64,000 bases of DNA from Microvirga ossetica (lineage in GTDB: Bacteria > Pseudomonadota > Alphaproteobacteria > Rhizobiales > Beijerinckiaceae), in assembly GCF_002741015.1 (NCBI RefSeq), contig NZ_CP016618.1, positions 1 through 64,000 of the forward strand, read 5' to 3'. A program made the translations under genes and the position numbers. Of this stretch, positions 28,820-38,406 are shown in pieces; the first letter of the stretch is position 1; each line of letters begins with the position of its first letter. A model generated the notes under the pieces. The model saw only the letters and a program-made list of their open reading frames with translations. It did not search any database and was not told where the DNA came from.

Positions 28820-29822
28820 GAGTCCGTCGACAACGACGGCTACGCCAGCTACGCGAAGGTGACGGCGGTCGCCGCGTGCAACGATCGCGGCCGGCGCAGC
28901 GTCTACAGCGATTTCGGCAAGGCGGTGTGGTGCGCCTTCCCGAGCAATGATTTTGGCCATGCGCCGTTCAATCATCCCGATCCGCTCACGCCGGGGATCT
29001 GGACGATCGACCGCCAGGGGGGGCGCCGGGTACAACAGCGGCCTGCCCACCGATGGCGATGTCGCGGGCGACTACACGAACAGCTTCGGCGGTACCTCCA
29101 GTGCCTGCCCGGGTGCCGCTGGCGTCGCCGCGCTCATTCTGTCGGTCAATCCTGCGCTGAAATGGCAGGAGGTGAAGGACGTGCTCAAGCGGGCCTGCGA
29201 CAGGATCGATCCGGCCGGAGGACAGTATGATGCGGCCGGTCGCAGACCCAAGTATGGTTTCGGCCGGCTGAATGCGCTCACCGCCATCGAGTTGGCGAAG
29301 CCTCGGCCGCAGAGCGCTATCACCATCAAGCGCACCTTCGACGCTCCGATCCCCGACATGATGACGGTCACCGCGACCCTCGAAGTGGAAGTGGCAGACA
29401 ACACCCCGGTCGAGGCCCTGACTGTCGCCGACAACATCAAGCACACCTTCATCGGTGACCTCGTCATCACCCTGGAGCCGCCTGCTGGGATCGGCGTGGC
29501 CCCGGTCGTGCTGCATGACCGCGCTGGTGTCTCGGCGAATAACCTGAAAAAGCAGTACGACGCCGCTACGACTCCGGCGCTATCGAAGTTCGCGGACAAG
29601 GGATGCAAGGGCACCTGGACGCTGAGAGTCCGGGATGCCGCTCAGGGCGATTCCGGCACGCTGGTTTCGTTTTCGCTCTCGCTGTCGTTTGCCCATTCAG
29701 ATCGCGCCCCTACTCCCCGCGTAACGGCTGACAGGCCGAGAAGAGCGGCTCCGCGCAAGGTCGCAGGTGCCCCCTACCCTCATGGGCCGAAGGCAAGCAG
29801 CCGGAGCCGGAAGCATGCCTGA
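28820..29822 (+). pseudogene. subtilisin-like serine protease with P-domain, 5'-truncated and frameshifted
   Basis: The DNA encodes the C-terminal half of an S8 (kexin/furin-type) protease: YASYAKVTAVAACNDRGRRSVYSDFGK, then FGGTSSACPGAAGVAAL with the catalytic Ser, and KYGFGRLNA closing the catalytic domain. A P/Homo B domain follows (about NIKHTFIGDLVITLEPPAG to GTWTLRVRDAAQGDSGTL), with a basic Pro/Arg tail. The N-terminal part with catalytic Asp and His is absent. A run of seven G at 29017-29023 puts the first segment in a different frame from the rest; six G would restore it. The ORF from 28947 is therefore not a functional protease. Confidence 0.85.
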
Positions 29823-30335
29823 TGACTGAACCCGTGGGCGTGTTGTCGTTCTAATGGGGTGCCGTCCACCTGGTCATCTTCGGGGCTTTCCTGTCTTCGC
29901 CGTGGTGCCGTAAAGCTCGAGCGGACGCCGGGACGGGCCGCTTCGTTTCGACCGCGGCCAACGGGGCGAGCGGAGCCGTGCGGGAGCGACTGTCCCGAAA
30001 GGAGGGCGCTGTCCGCCCGAGCCTGAAGGGCTAGCGCAAGCGGACCTCCCATCGAGGCCGTGTCGGCCACGGCTTCCCTGACAAGCAGAACCCACGGGAG
30101 TATACTGGCGCACTAGCCAGGGTCCTGCGTTCGACTGGGCTCACGATGGTCCACTTTTAATCGACATCCCTGTCGACCTCGCTTCGTATCGCGTGGTTGC
30201 GTAGACCCAGGGAAGGAGGCCGAGTGCCCTTGAGCGCGCCGTCACGCCGATAAGAACTTCCACGACGTGCCGGGAATCGGTTCCCGATCAGGGCACCAAC
30301 CTCGGCATCGCCGATCACGCGCTCGGGAGGACTCC
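29823..30335. other. intergenic region upstream of the cyclase
   Basis: No gene supported. It presumably carries the cyclase promoter. Short ORFs (29780-30070 minus, 30157-30396 minus) are chance frames. Confidence 0.4.
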
Positions 30336-30416
30336 ATGGGCATGACTGTCGGCACTGTCTCAAGCATTCCGGGAAACACGGCCCGCTGGTCCGCACTGAT
30401 CGTCCTCGGGCGGTGA
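30336..30416 (+). CDS. possible 26-residue leader ORF ahead of the cyclase
   Basis: ATG at 30336 follows a strong GGGAGGA ribosome binding site at five-base spacing. The ORF (begins MGMTVGTVSSIPGNT) ends 13 bases before the cyclase start. The good site and tight spacing suggest a translated leader or small coupled peptide. No attenuator hairpin was recognised, and it may be chance. Confidence 0.3.
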   Translation: MGMTVGTVSSIPGNTARWSALIVLGR

Positions 30417-30429
30417 GGCCTGAGGTACA

Positions 30430-31785
30430 ATGATGCCAGAGGACAAGATCGGTCCGCCTGCGATCAGGATCCTCCTGAACGAGGCGGAGATGGAAGCGGA
30501 ACGCATGACGGGATGGGTCCGCGTCGTGCTGGCCTTGGCCTTGGCCGTAAGCCTGCTGGGCTCCGGCGGGATCGCCTCAATCGCCGGCTACGGGGAGTTT
30601 TGGGCTCGGCTCGGGTTCGGGGCTCTTGCCGTCGCGGCATTCCTCGCGCTCGGGGTCGCATCGCTCGTTCTCACGCGGATTGGGTCGTACGCCCCCTGGA
30701 TGGCGTTCGCCTTCACGGCGGCGGACGTGGCCATCATCATGCTGGCCGTCGCCGCGACACTGCATGACACCGGGCTCGGTGGCAACTGGATCGCCATCGC
30801 TCCGGCGCTCTGGGCCACTCCGCTGATCCTGGCGGTGGGAGCGCTGCGCTATCGCCCCGAAATCCAGCTCTGGGTCACGGGTCTGCTGGTGGCCGGGCTA
30901 GGTCTTGTCGTGGCGGCCTCTGGGGCAAGCTTCGTCGTGTCGCCGCCTGATGCGACGGCATTCGCGGCCAATGCCACCGCTTACGATCTTCTGTCATTGC
31001 CCGCCAACCTGGTCCGGGCGTCCATGCTGGCACTCGCGGGCGTGACGACCGCGCTGGTCATGCTGCGGGCCCGCCACTTGCTCCATCGCGCCGTGAAGGA
31101 GGCCGGCGAGCGCGCGAGCATCGCGCGATTCCTGCCCGCGGAGATCGCCCCTCTCGTGGAGGAGGGCAATCTGGAGGCCTGGCGGAGGGGCAGGCGCCAG
31201 GAGGTCACCGTCCTGTTCGTCGACCTTCGCGGCTCGACTGGGCTGGCCGAGAACATGGACCCGGCTCGGCTGTCGGTCTTCATCTCGTCCTTCCGCCGCC
31301 GGGTGATGGAAGCGGCCGGGTCCTATGGCGGGGTAGTCGACAAGTTCATAGGAGACGGCGCGCTCCTGATCTTCGGCGTCCCGGAACCGAAGCCGGACGA
31401 CGCCAGGCGCGCCATCCAGTGTGCACGGGAGATCATTCGCCTCGTTGATCGCTGGAATGCCAAGCGCCGCTTTGTCCCGACCGTGCGGATCGGCATCGGC
31501 ATACATACCGGGGAAGCGTTCTGCGGCGTGCTGGGAGCCCATGAACGGCTGGAGTTCACGGTCCTGGGCGACGTGGTGAACGTTGCCGCCCGTATCGAGC
31601 AGGCGACGAAACGGTTTGGCGCGCCCTTGGTGGCCTCGGAGGCTACCGTTATCCGGGCAGGCGATCCAAGGCAGTGGCAGGAGGTCGGCAGGGAAGCCCC
31701 GAGAGGCAGGTCAGGCGCAGTGGTGATGCTGGTCCCCTCGGATCAGGCTACCCCCGAGCGGCAGGATTTGGAAAAGGGAGGTTGA
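30430..31785 (+). CDS. membrane-bound class III adenylate/guanylate cyclase
   Basis: The 451-residue protein has about six hydrophobic helices in residues 25-215, a linker (SIARFLPAEIAPLVEEG), and a C-terminal class III cyclase catalytic domain. VTVLFVDLRGSTGLAE carries the first metal-binding Asp, DKFIGDGALLIFG the second, and FTVLGDVVNVAARIE the substrate-side residues. It converts ATP to cAMP (or GTP to cGMP) in response to a signal sensed in or near the membrane. The start is one of two adjacent ATGs (30430/30433), with GAGG upstream. Family members with six-helix inputs are numerous in Hyphomicrobiales; the signal is unknown. Confidence 0.9.
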   Translation: MMPEDKIGPPAIRILLNEAEMEAERMTGWVRVVLALALAVSLLGSGGIASIAGYGEFWARLGFGALAVAAFLALGVASLVLTRIGSYAPWMAFAFTAADVAIIMLAVAATLHDTGLGGNWIAIAPALWATPLILAVGALRYRPEIQLWVTGLLVAGLGLVVAASGASFVVSPPDATAFAANATAYDLLSLPANLVRASMLALAGVTTALVMLRARHLLHRAVKEAGERASIARFLPAEIAPLVEEGNLEAWRRGRRQEVTVLFVDLRGSTGLAENMDPARLSVFISSFRRRVMEAAGSYGGVVDKFIGDGALLIFGVPEPKPDDARRAIQCAREIIRLVDRWNAKRRFVPTVRIGIGIHTGEAFCGVLGAHERLEFTVLGDVVNVAARIEQATKRFGAPLVASEATVIRAGDPRQWQEVGREAPRGRSGAVVMLVPSDQATPERQDLEKGG

Positions 31786-31958
31786 GATGTTGTCACGACG
31801 ACACTTTTGTCGCGCGGGAGCCCAAGATCGTCGCGGCGATGCATGTTGTCGCCAGCAGCCGCATCACGTTTATGGAGTAAGGTTCGGGCCCGGCCCGAGG
31901 CTGACTTGTTTCGACCACTGCCATGTGGCTTGCTCACTGGGTTACGAGGAGGGAATCC

Positions 31959-32588
31959 ATGCCCGATCTGACGCTGTGGGGATTGTTCATCGTCGCGTCC
32001 GTGGTGGTGCTGCTGACGCCGGGTCCGGCGGTGCTCTTCATCGTCGCCCGCTCGCTTGAGCAGAGTCGGGCCGCAGGGCTGGTCTCGGTGCTCGGCATCC
32101 ATCTCGGCACCATCGTCCACATCACCGCAGCCGCCGTCGGGCTCTCGGCCCTTCTCGTGTCGTCGGCGCTCGCCTTCGCCATCGTCAAGTATCTCGGGGC
32201 CGCCTATCTCATCTGGATCGGCATCCGCACCCTCTTGGCCAAGGATCCCGATCCCACAGCGCCCGCTGTGCCGGCCGAGCCGCTGCGCCGGGTCTTCCGC
32301 GATGGCTTCGTGGTCAACCTCTTCAATCCGAAGACGGCGATCTTCTTCCTCGCCTTCCTCCCGCAATTCGTCGATCCGGCGCGGGGCGCGGTGCACTGGC
32401 AGATCCTAATCCTCGGCCTCACCTTCATGGGGCTCGGCATCATGAGCGATGGGATGTTCGCGCTGATCGCCGGAGCTGCCGGCGATTTCCTGCGTCGGAG
32501 CCGTCGCTTCCTGCGCCTTCAGCGCTGGTTCGCGGGTACCTCATTCATTGGTCTTGGGATCACCGCAGCCTTGGCGACGCGCAAGTAA
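31959..32588 (+). CDS. LysE/RhtB-family amino-acid exporter
   Basis: The 209-residue membrane protein starts MPDLTLWGLFIVASVVVLLTPGPAVLFIVARS, with the family motif TPGPA in the first helix. It has about six helices in all and the GFVVNLFNPKTAIFFLAFLPQF signature. Such exporters remove amino acids or their analogues in exchange for protons. ATG 31959 has GGAGGG upstream; the frame opens 36 bases earlier. It is a single gene, convergent with the minus-strand cluster. Confidence 0.93.
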   Translation: MPDLTLWGLFIVASVVVLLTPGPAVLFIVARSLEQSRAAGLVSVLGIHLGTIVHITAAAVGLSALLVSSALAFAIVKYLGAAYLIWIGIRTLLAKDPDPTAPAVPAEPLRRVFRDGFVVNLFNPKTAIFFLAFLPQFVDPARGAVHWQILILGLTFMGLGIMSDGMFALIAGAAGDFLRRSRRFLRLQRWFAGTSFIGLGITAALATRK

Positions 32589-32769
32589 CCCGTTTCCATG
32601 GCCATCGGCCAAGCTCACCCGAAATCGGCGTTGCCGAAGGGTTTAGCCCATCTGGAAGCCGGGTGTCGATTGCGGCAACGCGATCTCCTCTTCAGTCATG
32701 TCCTCGGGAATGCCTTCGAAGAGCGGTGTCGAGAGGTTCTGGGAGCGATGGGTCCAAGGGAGCGGGTTG

Positions 32770-33207
32770 TCATTGCTGAAACCCCTCACTTCTTCTGTAT
32801 CCGCGCGAGGGAGCGGTGCGCGATACCGGCCCGGTCCTGGGCGACGCTGTGCTCGGCGCCCAAGTCCGCAAGACGGACCAACGGGCCGGTAGCCACGAGG
32901 GATCGGGAAGGTCGTCATCCATGCACCCAGCCTCCCGCATCCGGTCACGTTCGCGGGAAATGGTGAGGAGCAGGACATTCCAGTCTCGGACGACGGCAGG
33001 GGAAGCCTCGTCGAAAGCGATGAGGTTCCCAGCCCTGATTGCCGCCTCGTAGGGTTCAAGCGCAAAACCCAAGGCCTGGATCTGATGGGCGATGGCGTCG
33101 CCTGCCGCGGACCGGGCGGTTTCGCAATCTCCTCGGCCGGACTCAGTGGCGAGGGCCAAGGGGCTCCAAAACAGGATTAGGCAACACACGAAGGCGAGCG
33201 CAGGCAT
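32770..33207 (-). CDS. secreted hypothetical protein
   Basis: The 145-residue protein has a clear signal peptide (MPALAFVCCLILFWSPLALA, cleavage after LALA-TE) and a mature part of about 125 residues. The mature part contains DCETARSAAGDAIAHQIQALGF and two Cys that could pair. ATG 33207 has a GGAGGAG site; a longer frame upstream is unsupported. It lies about 100 bases after the HD-domain gene on the same strand. No family recognised; the helical mature region resembles small periplasmic proteins. Confidence 0.7.
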   Translation of the reverse strand: MPALAFVCCLILFWSPLALATESGRGDCETARSAAGDAIAHQIQALGFALEPYEAAIRAGNLIAFDEASPAVVRDWNVLLLTISRERDRMREAGCMDDDLPDPSWLPARWSVLRTWAPSTASPRTGPVSRTAPSRGYRRSEGFQQ

Positions 33208-33307
33208 GGGCTCCTCCCGTGGTCCGGAAAGGCAACATAGCACCGGACACTCTTGAGGTCTGTGCGGATCCAAACATCGGGCGATTGACTTGGCTCGCCT
33301 GTCGTCG

Positions 33308-34153
33308 TCAGCGCTCCGGTCCCATCAAGGTCAGGGAGTGCTCGACGCAGAACACGTGGCTGTGCAAATTCGCGATCCACTGCCGCCCCGCCGTCGTGAC
33401 GTTCAGGTAGGCGAATGCCTCCGAGAGGTGTGGCGAGATCCTGTTCCAGTAGAAGTCGGGATAGCACTCGACCAGATCGGCCGGAGAGGTGTAGCCGAGC
33501 TGCTTGTTGAGGCCGATCTCCTCGAACTCATGGAACAGGGCGTTTGCCTTCTTCAGGTAAAGCGGATCCCCGAGTTGCCCGATCAGGTCGGCAGCCTGGA
33601 CGAGGCGCCCCTCCCGGTTCTCGGGAGTGCTGTCGTTCTCCGGGCTCGTGGGAAAGCGGGTGAACTCGACCGCCCGTGCCACCCGTTCCAGATCGACGAT
33701 GGGTACGTGCTGGAGGCGCTCCCGGAGGAAGATCTTCGAGCGGTCGACATGGTAAGCCGCGAGCGCCGCATCCGACGCACCCCGTTCGAGGGTAACGGTG
33801 TCGCCCTGATCGTTGATGACGTACCGGCCGTCGCCGTCACCCTTCAGGATTCCCCGCACGTAGCCGAGATCGTGCACCAGGCAGGCAACGATCAGGTGCG
33901 CATAGTCCTCCGGCTCGAGGCGTTCCGTCAGGATCCGACCATGGAGGATGTCCCGAGCGACGAGGGTGACCAGGAACGTATGCTCAACATTGTGGTAGAG
34001 GGCGTCGCTCTTCCCGAGACACTCCAGCGCGATCCGAGCGGCCTCACCAAGTCGCTCGGCGTCGTCCAGGCGGGATGATCCGAACAGCCGTCGGAAGTCC
34101 TCGGTGAGATGCCTTCCGAGCATGTCCGCCGCCATTGCAGGCATCGTCATCAT
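33308..34153 (-). CDS. HD-domain phosphohydrolase
   Basis: The 281-residue protein has the HD metal-binding pattern: YHNVEHTFLVTLVARDIL (first His), then IVACLVHDLGYVRG (HD pair) and VQAADLIGQLGD as the distal Asp. Such enzymes hydrolyse phosphoesters or nucleotides; substrate unknown. ATG 34153 is chosen because AGGAGG lies five bases upstream; the frame is open to 34327, but that part overlaps the neighbour's 3' end. It follows the propeller gene by 92 bases on the minus strand and may be in one operon with it. Confidence 0.85.
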   Translation of the reverse strand: MMTMPAMAADMLGRHLTEDFRRLFGSSRLDDAERLGEAARIALECLGKSDALYHNVEHTFLVTLVARDILHGRILTERLEPEDYAHLIVACLVHDLGYVRGILKGDGDGRYVINDQGDTVTLERGASDAALAAYHVDRSKIFLRERLQHVPIVDLERVARAVEFTRFPTSPENDSTPENREGRLVQAADLIGQLGDPLYLKKANALFHEFEEIGLNKQLGYTSPADLVECYPDFYWNRISPHLSEAFAYLNVTTAGRQWIANLHSHVFCVEHSLTLMGPER

Positions 34154-34245
34154 GCGCGCCTCCTGGCTTAGTGTGCCGCAGTGTGCTCCAGCTTCGATCG
34201 CGGGACCATCGGGAGCAAGAACACCACTGCTTGGGTGGAAAGCGG

Positions 34246-35220
34246 TCAACCTGGTGGCGTGAGCCGCCGGATCGAATGCCCTGATATCCAAAGTGATCCC
34301 CCACCGAAGCGAATTGCGTCTCCCCATCCGATCCCTTTGAAGACCGCGACAACCGCGTTGGTCCTCGGATCGATTTGCACGAGCGGCGTACCGCTAAGGG
34401 TCAGCCAGACATAGCCCCCGCCTGTCGTGAGATCTCCACCCCTGCCCGACAGGCCCGTTTCGATGGTGGCGATCACCGCCCCGGACGCCGGATCGATGCG
34501 CTGCACTGAGCTATCACCTTGGTTATGAACCCAGATGGAGCCTTCGCCTGCGGTCAGGAACCGCGGTCCGGGACGGAGGGGAATCGTCTGGACGAGGGTG
34601 TTTGTCCATGCATCGACCTTGTACAGCTCGCCGCGTTCGAACCCCGACACCCAGACGAAGCCATTGTCGACGATGGCCGCCGGTGCTTCGCCAGGTAATT
34701 TGATGGCTGCCTCCTCCACCCCCGTCGCGGCGTTGAAACGGGTCAGGATATTGCCCCTCGCCGTGATCCAGACCGATCCCTCGCCGACGCCCACACTGCC
34801 TTCGGTGCCGAAGAAGCGGACCGGGATCGTCAGCACAACCTTCTTTTCGAGCGGATCGAACTTAAAGATCTGTCCCGGCCCGGAATTCGGGATCCAAACG
34901 GCCCCTTCGCCGATGGCCAGGCCCCGGACGCGTGCCGTCGCCTCCTGGATCACATTGTCTTCGGCCTGATTGGTCTTTCCGTCGACGCGGACGAGCGATG
35001 GACCGACCGACTGCCGCTCGCCGTTCACAAGAACTGTCATCCCGGCTGTCATCATCCAGAGGGCGTCGAACCCCCAGGCCAGGAAATCGCCCGTGCGATC
35101 CACCTCTGCGGTCAGGGGCAATTCGTCGATTGATCGCTCCTTGGCCCCTTGGCCAGCTTGCACGTCGAACGGATCGGCGAATAAGGCAAGGAGCATTGCG
35201 ACCGAGCAGAGCCACCTCAT
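34246..35220 (-). CDS. exported beta-propeller protein (Vgb/YncE-like), paralog A
   Basis: The 324-residue protein begins with a signal peptide (MRWLCSVAMLLALFADPFDVQA) and then folds as repeated blades: ATARVRGLAIGEGAVWIPNSG, GSVGVGEGSVWITARGN, AAIVDNGFVWVSGFERGEL, RFLTAGEGSIWVHNQGD, DLTTGGGYVWLTLSG, FGGGSLWISGHS. The GxGAVW/LYKVD pattern is that of virginiamycin-B-lyase/YncE-type propellers. It is probably periplasmic. ATG 35220 follows GGGAGG. A paralog of about 85% apparent identity lies in the opposite orientation at 52027-53004, and the upstream DNA is also similar. Lyase activity is not implied. Confidence 0.88.
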   Translation of the reverse strand: MRWLCSVAMLLALFADPFDVQAGQGAKERSIDELPLTAEVDRTGDFLAWGFDALWMMTAGMTVLVNGERQSVGPSLVRVDGKTNQAEDNVIQEATARVRGLAIGEGAVWIPNSGPGQIFKFDPLEKKVVLTIPVRFFGTEGSVGVGEGSVWITARGNILTRFNAATGVEEAAIKLPGEAPAAIVDNGFVWVSGFERGELYKVDAWTNTLVQTIPLRPGPRFLTAGEGSIWVHNQGDSSVQRIDPASGAVIATIETGLSGRGGDLTTGGGYVWLTLSGTPLVQIDPRTNAVVAVFKGIGWGDAIRFGGGSLWISGHSIRRLTPPG

Positions 35221-35423
35221 ATTCGCCTCCCAGGCTGACAGAGAACCCGCAATGACTGCTTTCCAAGGCTCCAAAGATACCGCGAAACTGGTGGCTTTTG
35301 CTACCGAATGCCGGATCGACCTCCGATCGGGGAACTCACCCATTGCGGGTTCCAGTTTTGACTCAGACTTCCACGCCTCACGGACCCCAGTTCTCCTTGG
35401 CGGGCATTGCCGCTATAGCCCGG

Positions 35424-36209
35424 ATGGCATGGAACGGAGATGGCTGCTTCGGCATGTCGACTTGGCGAGACGAGAAGAACCAGAGGGCTCGAGTTCGCCT
35501 CGAGAAGCGCCTTTCCGCGTCCTTTCCGGCGTGCGTTCTGTCGCATGCGCTCAGGCAGCCTCTGATCCCGGCAACCCAGCGCCGCGCCGTGGAATCGTAT
35601 TGGCGGCATCGGCCGCTCCTTGCCGACAGGCTGGCGCGGGCGCTCGCGGCCAAGACAGGACAGCCCGCAGGATGGGAGTGGCGTCTCGGATCTGACAGGG
35701 AGTCCGGCCTGCCCATATCCTTCCGCATGCCGCCAGCACCCTATCGTGAGACCGCCTTCTCACGAGGACCGGGCCATTGCGGTGTCTGCGGTCAACCGGT
35801 CTATCGGCTGGGATGGCACCGGGATCTCTGGGGCGATGACAGACCGAACGGGAATGCCTCCTGGCACGCCGCCTGCGTTGTCGCCTGGCAGCTTTGGACT
35901 GCGCCGACCGAGCATCTCAGGATGCTGAAGCTGCGCCAGAACAGGAAATGCGCAGCGACCGGGCGCCGCCTCTTGAGATCAGCAGAGGTGGATCATCGCG
36001 CTCCGCTCTTTGCGGTCTGGTCCGAGCATCGCACGCGAGCCTGGCCAGAACTCCAGGGCTACTGGGGCGCTCCCAATCTCCAGGTGATCAACAAACCAGC
36101 CCATCTGGAGAAGTGTGCCGAGGAAGCTGCGCAGCGGTCCAGGCGTCGCGTTATTGTGGCAAATCCAGTTGCGAACGAAGCTGGATCCCGCCATTCCGGC
36201 TGTCACTGA
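35424..36209 (+). CDS. HNH-nuclease-like protein with zinc-ribbon
   Basis: About 261 residues. The middle has CGVCGQPVYRLGWHRD and WHAACVVAW, a zinc-ribbon-like pair. The C-terminal third shows an HNH-like fold: KCAATGRRLLRSAEVDHRAPLF (DH as the metal/catalytic His), then WGAPNLQVINKPAHLEKCAEEA (N and second His). Nicking or DNA-end processing activity is likely from the family, with the target unknown. The start is uncertain: the frame is open from 35298, with Met codons at 35424 and 35454 and no strong ribosome binding site. It stands alone, with minus-strand genes on either side. Confidence 0.7.
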   Translation: MAWNGDGCFGMSTWRDEKNQRARVRLEKRLSASFPACVLSHALRQPLIPATQRRAVESYWRHRPLLADRLARALAAKTGQPAGWEWRLGSDRESGLPISFRMPPAPYRETAFSRGPGHCGVCGQPVYRLGWHRDLWGDDRPNGNASWHAACVVAWQLWTAPTEHLRMLKLRQNRKCAATGRRLLRSAEVDHRAPLFAVWSEHRTRAWPELQGYWGAPNLQVINKPAHLEKCAEEAAQRSRRRVIVANPVANEAGSRHSGCH

Positions 36210-36228
36210 TCCCAGGAGTAAGCCGAAA

Positions 36229-36444
36229 TCATTGATGGCTTGAACGGAGGGAGTCCGCACCATCCATCCAGGACTGGGTTGCAGCCTCGCACGCGGTCTG
36301 TTCGTCCTGGAAACCCTGATCCGTGTTCTTCTCGAATCCGCAGACGTGGCACTGTACAGAGGCAGTGAAGCAACCATCCTCCATAGCGGAGCTCAGGACG
36401 GACGCAGCATCACAGGAACACTTTGGGCAGAACGCTTGGACCAT
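36229..36444 (-). CDS. small zinc-ribbon protein (Lar-like)
   Basis: The 71-residue protein starts MVQAFCPKCSCDAA and has a second pair in VQCHVCGFE. The CxxC...CxxC spacing over about 30 residues resembles Lar restriction-alleviation and related phage/island zinc ribbons, ending with an acidic/Ala helix. ATG 36444 follows AAGGA. The stop lies 19 bases from the stop of the convergent HNH-like gene. Function inferred only from the fold. Confidence 0.6.
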   Translation of the reverse strand: MVQAFCPKCSCDAASVLSSAMEDGCFTASVQCHVCGFEKNTDQGFQDEQTACEAATQSWMDGADSLRSSHQ

Positions 36445-36690
36445 ATGGTCCTTTCTCTCCGTAGCGAGGGTGTCGGTTGTACTGACATTATCTCATACGG
36501 TGCGGCTTTGCAGTCAGGCGGGCCGCGACATATTTGTGCAGTGCAATAATCTGCCTAATAAATAGGCAGAAGCCTGTAAAATCAGCGCCCATCGCTCGAA
36601 TGCTTAGCACCCTGATGGTTCCTGCCTTGTCGTTGTGCAGGTCTACTGATCGTGGACCAATGCCCAAGCAATAAGCCAAGCGAGCAAGGT

Positions 36691-37377
36691 ATGCACCGGA
36701 ATGCAGCGAGGGGGCTTCGCGCCCAAGAGGAGAAGTGTGTCTATCGTACCCTGAGACAGGTTGGCCAAGTCGCCGCTCTCCTGAGCGTGTTGGCTGCACC
36801 CCCTGTCCTCGCCGGAACGCCCTCACCTGCTCATGAAGCCCCGTCAGTTGCCGGCGAGAACCTCCGCTCCTCCGGGGAAGCCGGACCAACGTTGGCCTGG
36901 ATCGAATTCTGTGATCAGCAGCCATGGGAGTGCTCGATCGATCTCTCCGAGCCGGACACCATCCCGCTGACCGACGGCACCTGGGCCTCTCTTCAGGAGG
37001 TCAATCGACACGTCAACGGCACAATCATGGCGGTACCGGACCAGGATCATTGGGGCGTTGTGGATCGCTGGGACTATCCGGATGACGGGCTCGGAGATTG
37101 CGAGGACATCCAACTGCTCAAGCGAAAGCTCCTGGTTGAGAAGGGACTGCCGCAACGAGCGATCCGCATGACGGTTGTCATCGACGAGCTGGGTGCCGGG
37201 CACGCGGTCATGAGGGTGCGCACGGACCGCGGCGATCTCATCCTGGACAACAAGAATGATGCCGTTCTGCCTTGGCAGCAGACAGGCTACGTCTACGTCA
37301 AGGGTGAGGGAGTGGATGGTAAAGCCTGGGTCTGGTTTGGGGATCAGGTCGCACCGACCGCGACTGCTGCCAAGTAG
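36691..37377 (+). CDS. BTLCP transglutaminase-like cysteine protease
   Basis: About 228 residues. An N-terminal signal/anchor (VGQVAALLSVLAAPPVLA) is followed by a BTLCP domain: WDYPDDGLGDCEDIQLLKR (catalytic Cys), GAGHAVMRVRT (His) and DLILDNKNDAVLPW (Asp). This domain is usually periplasmic and processes surface adhesins in LapG-type systems; many stand-alone copies exist in Hyphomicrobiales. The true start is unclear: ATG 36652 and ATG 36691 are both in frame, with no strong ribosome binding site, and I list the second. No GGDEF/LapD partner is adjacent. Confidence 0.88.
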   Translation: MHRNAARGLRAQEEKCVYRTLRQVGQVAALLSVLAAPPVLAGTPSPAHEAPSVAGENLRSSGEAGPTLAWIEFCDQQPWECSIDLSEPDTIPLTDGTWASLQEVNRHVNGTIMAVPDQDHWGVVDRWDYPDDGLGDCEDIQLLKRKLLVEKGLPQRAIRMTVVIDELGAGHAVMRVRTDRGDLILDNKNDAVLPWQQTGYVYVKGEGVDGKAWVWFGDQVAPTATAAK

Positions 37378-37582
37378 ACGCCACGGTTTGCTCGAAGATC
37401 GAGGGCGGCAACCCTCACGAAACCAGACATTCGAATGAAGAGGGATCGGCAGAGGATGGTCCTGCATGGATCATCCGTGCTTGGAGCAAATGCCTCGTCC
37501 GAGAGAGTGCGGGCTGAAATAGCGACGGCGTCGGCCGAACCGATCGCGCCTCCGCCATCGCTCGTTCGCTCTGCAAGGGAAC

Positions 37583-37798
37583 TCAGTCCGCGGCTTCGTA
37601 TCTGAACGATAGTTTCAGCTTCACGCGATAGAATTCCACTTTGCCGTCGTTGATGCTGATGTCCTGCTCGACAACCTCAGCAACGCGAAGATCACGCAAA
37701 GTCTCGGCCGCGCGCTCGACGGCTGCGCTCGCGGCTTTCTCCCAAGATTCGGTGCTTGTCCCAACAAGTTCGATGACCTTGTAAACACTCTCTGCCAT
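37583..37798 (-). CDS. dodecin flavoprotein
   Basis: The 71-residue protein begins MAESVYKVIELVGTSTESWEKAA and includes AEVVEQDISINDGKVEFYRVKLKLSFRYE. This is the complete dodecin fold, a dodecamer that stores and sequesters FMN or riboflavin with a Trp (here in ESWEKA) stacking on the ring. Length matches the family. ATG 37798 is preceded by GGGAGGAG. Single-gene unit. Confidence 0.95.
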   Translation of the reverse strand: MAESVYKVIELVGTSTESWEKAASAAVERAAETLRDLRVAEVVEQDISINDGKVEFYRVKLKLSFRYEAAD

Positions 37799-37962
37799 CT
37801 AACTCCTCCCTGTCCGGAAAGCGCAAAACGCCAACTGCGCCTTGCACCGCTGCACCCTTTGTTCATGACGGACTGAATGTCGAAACTTCCAGTGCGGCCT
37901 TGACTCGAGCCCATCGGAAATTCGTGGTCCGTTTTCGCACCTATGGGGTTTGAGGCGCAGGC

Positions 37963-38121
37963 CTATCGGCGATCCTCGTCCACAGCCAGCTCCTCCAGGT
38001 GCTGGGCCGCCTCAAACAGGTGCAACTTGGCTTCGAGGAGTGAGACCTGCTCTGCAAAGCTGCGGATCTTCACAGCCTGCTGGCGATACTCGGCCGCCTT
38101 TTCGCGGCTGAACGCATCCAT
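37963..38121 (-). CDS. small helical protein
   Basis: The 52-residue protein (begins MDAFSREKAAEYRQQAVKIRSFAEQ) is almost entirely helix-forming, with heptad-like Leu spacing (VSLLEAKLHLFEAAQHLEEL) suggesting a coiled coil. Similar short proteins are, from memory, common in Hyphomicrobiales and have no known role. No other frame at this place is as coherent. The ribosome binding site is weak. Confidence 0.55.
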   Translation of the reverse strand: MDAFSREKAAEYRQQAVKIRSFAEQVSLLEAKLHLFEAAQHLEELAVDEDRR

Positions 38122-38406
38122 AATTCATACCTCCGATGGAGTTCCTCGCCTACCAACGGCCCAAAGAGACCATTGTTCACCGTTCGATCAACGGCGTTCC
38201 GGGAAATTTCATCCACCTATGAGCCGTCCGTTGTTTGGCACATCGGGCGGCATGCGCCGAGAATGTCTTTCACTTCTGGGACCTGAACCTAGGCAGGGCT
38301 TTGAGAAAAGCAGCATGGCAGTAATAGCAGCGCAGTATCCTGAGCTGTCCCTGACGTTGCTCTTGCAGTTCCAGAGCGGCCGATAAAACGTCCATGCTGT
38401 TTCGGG

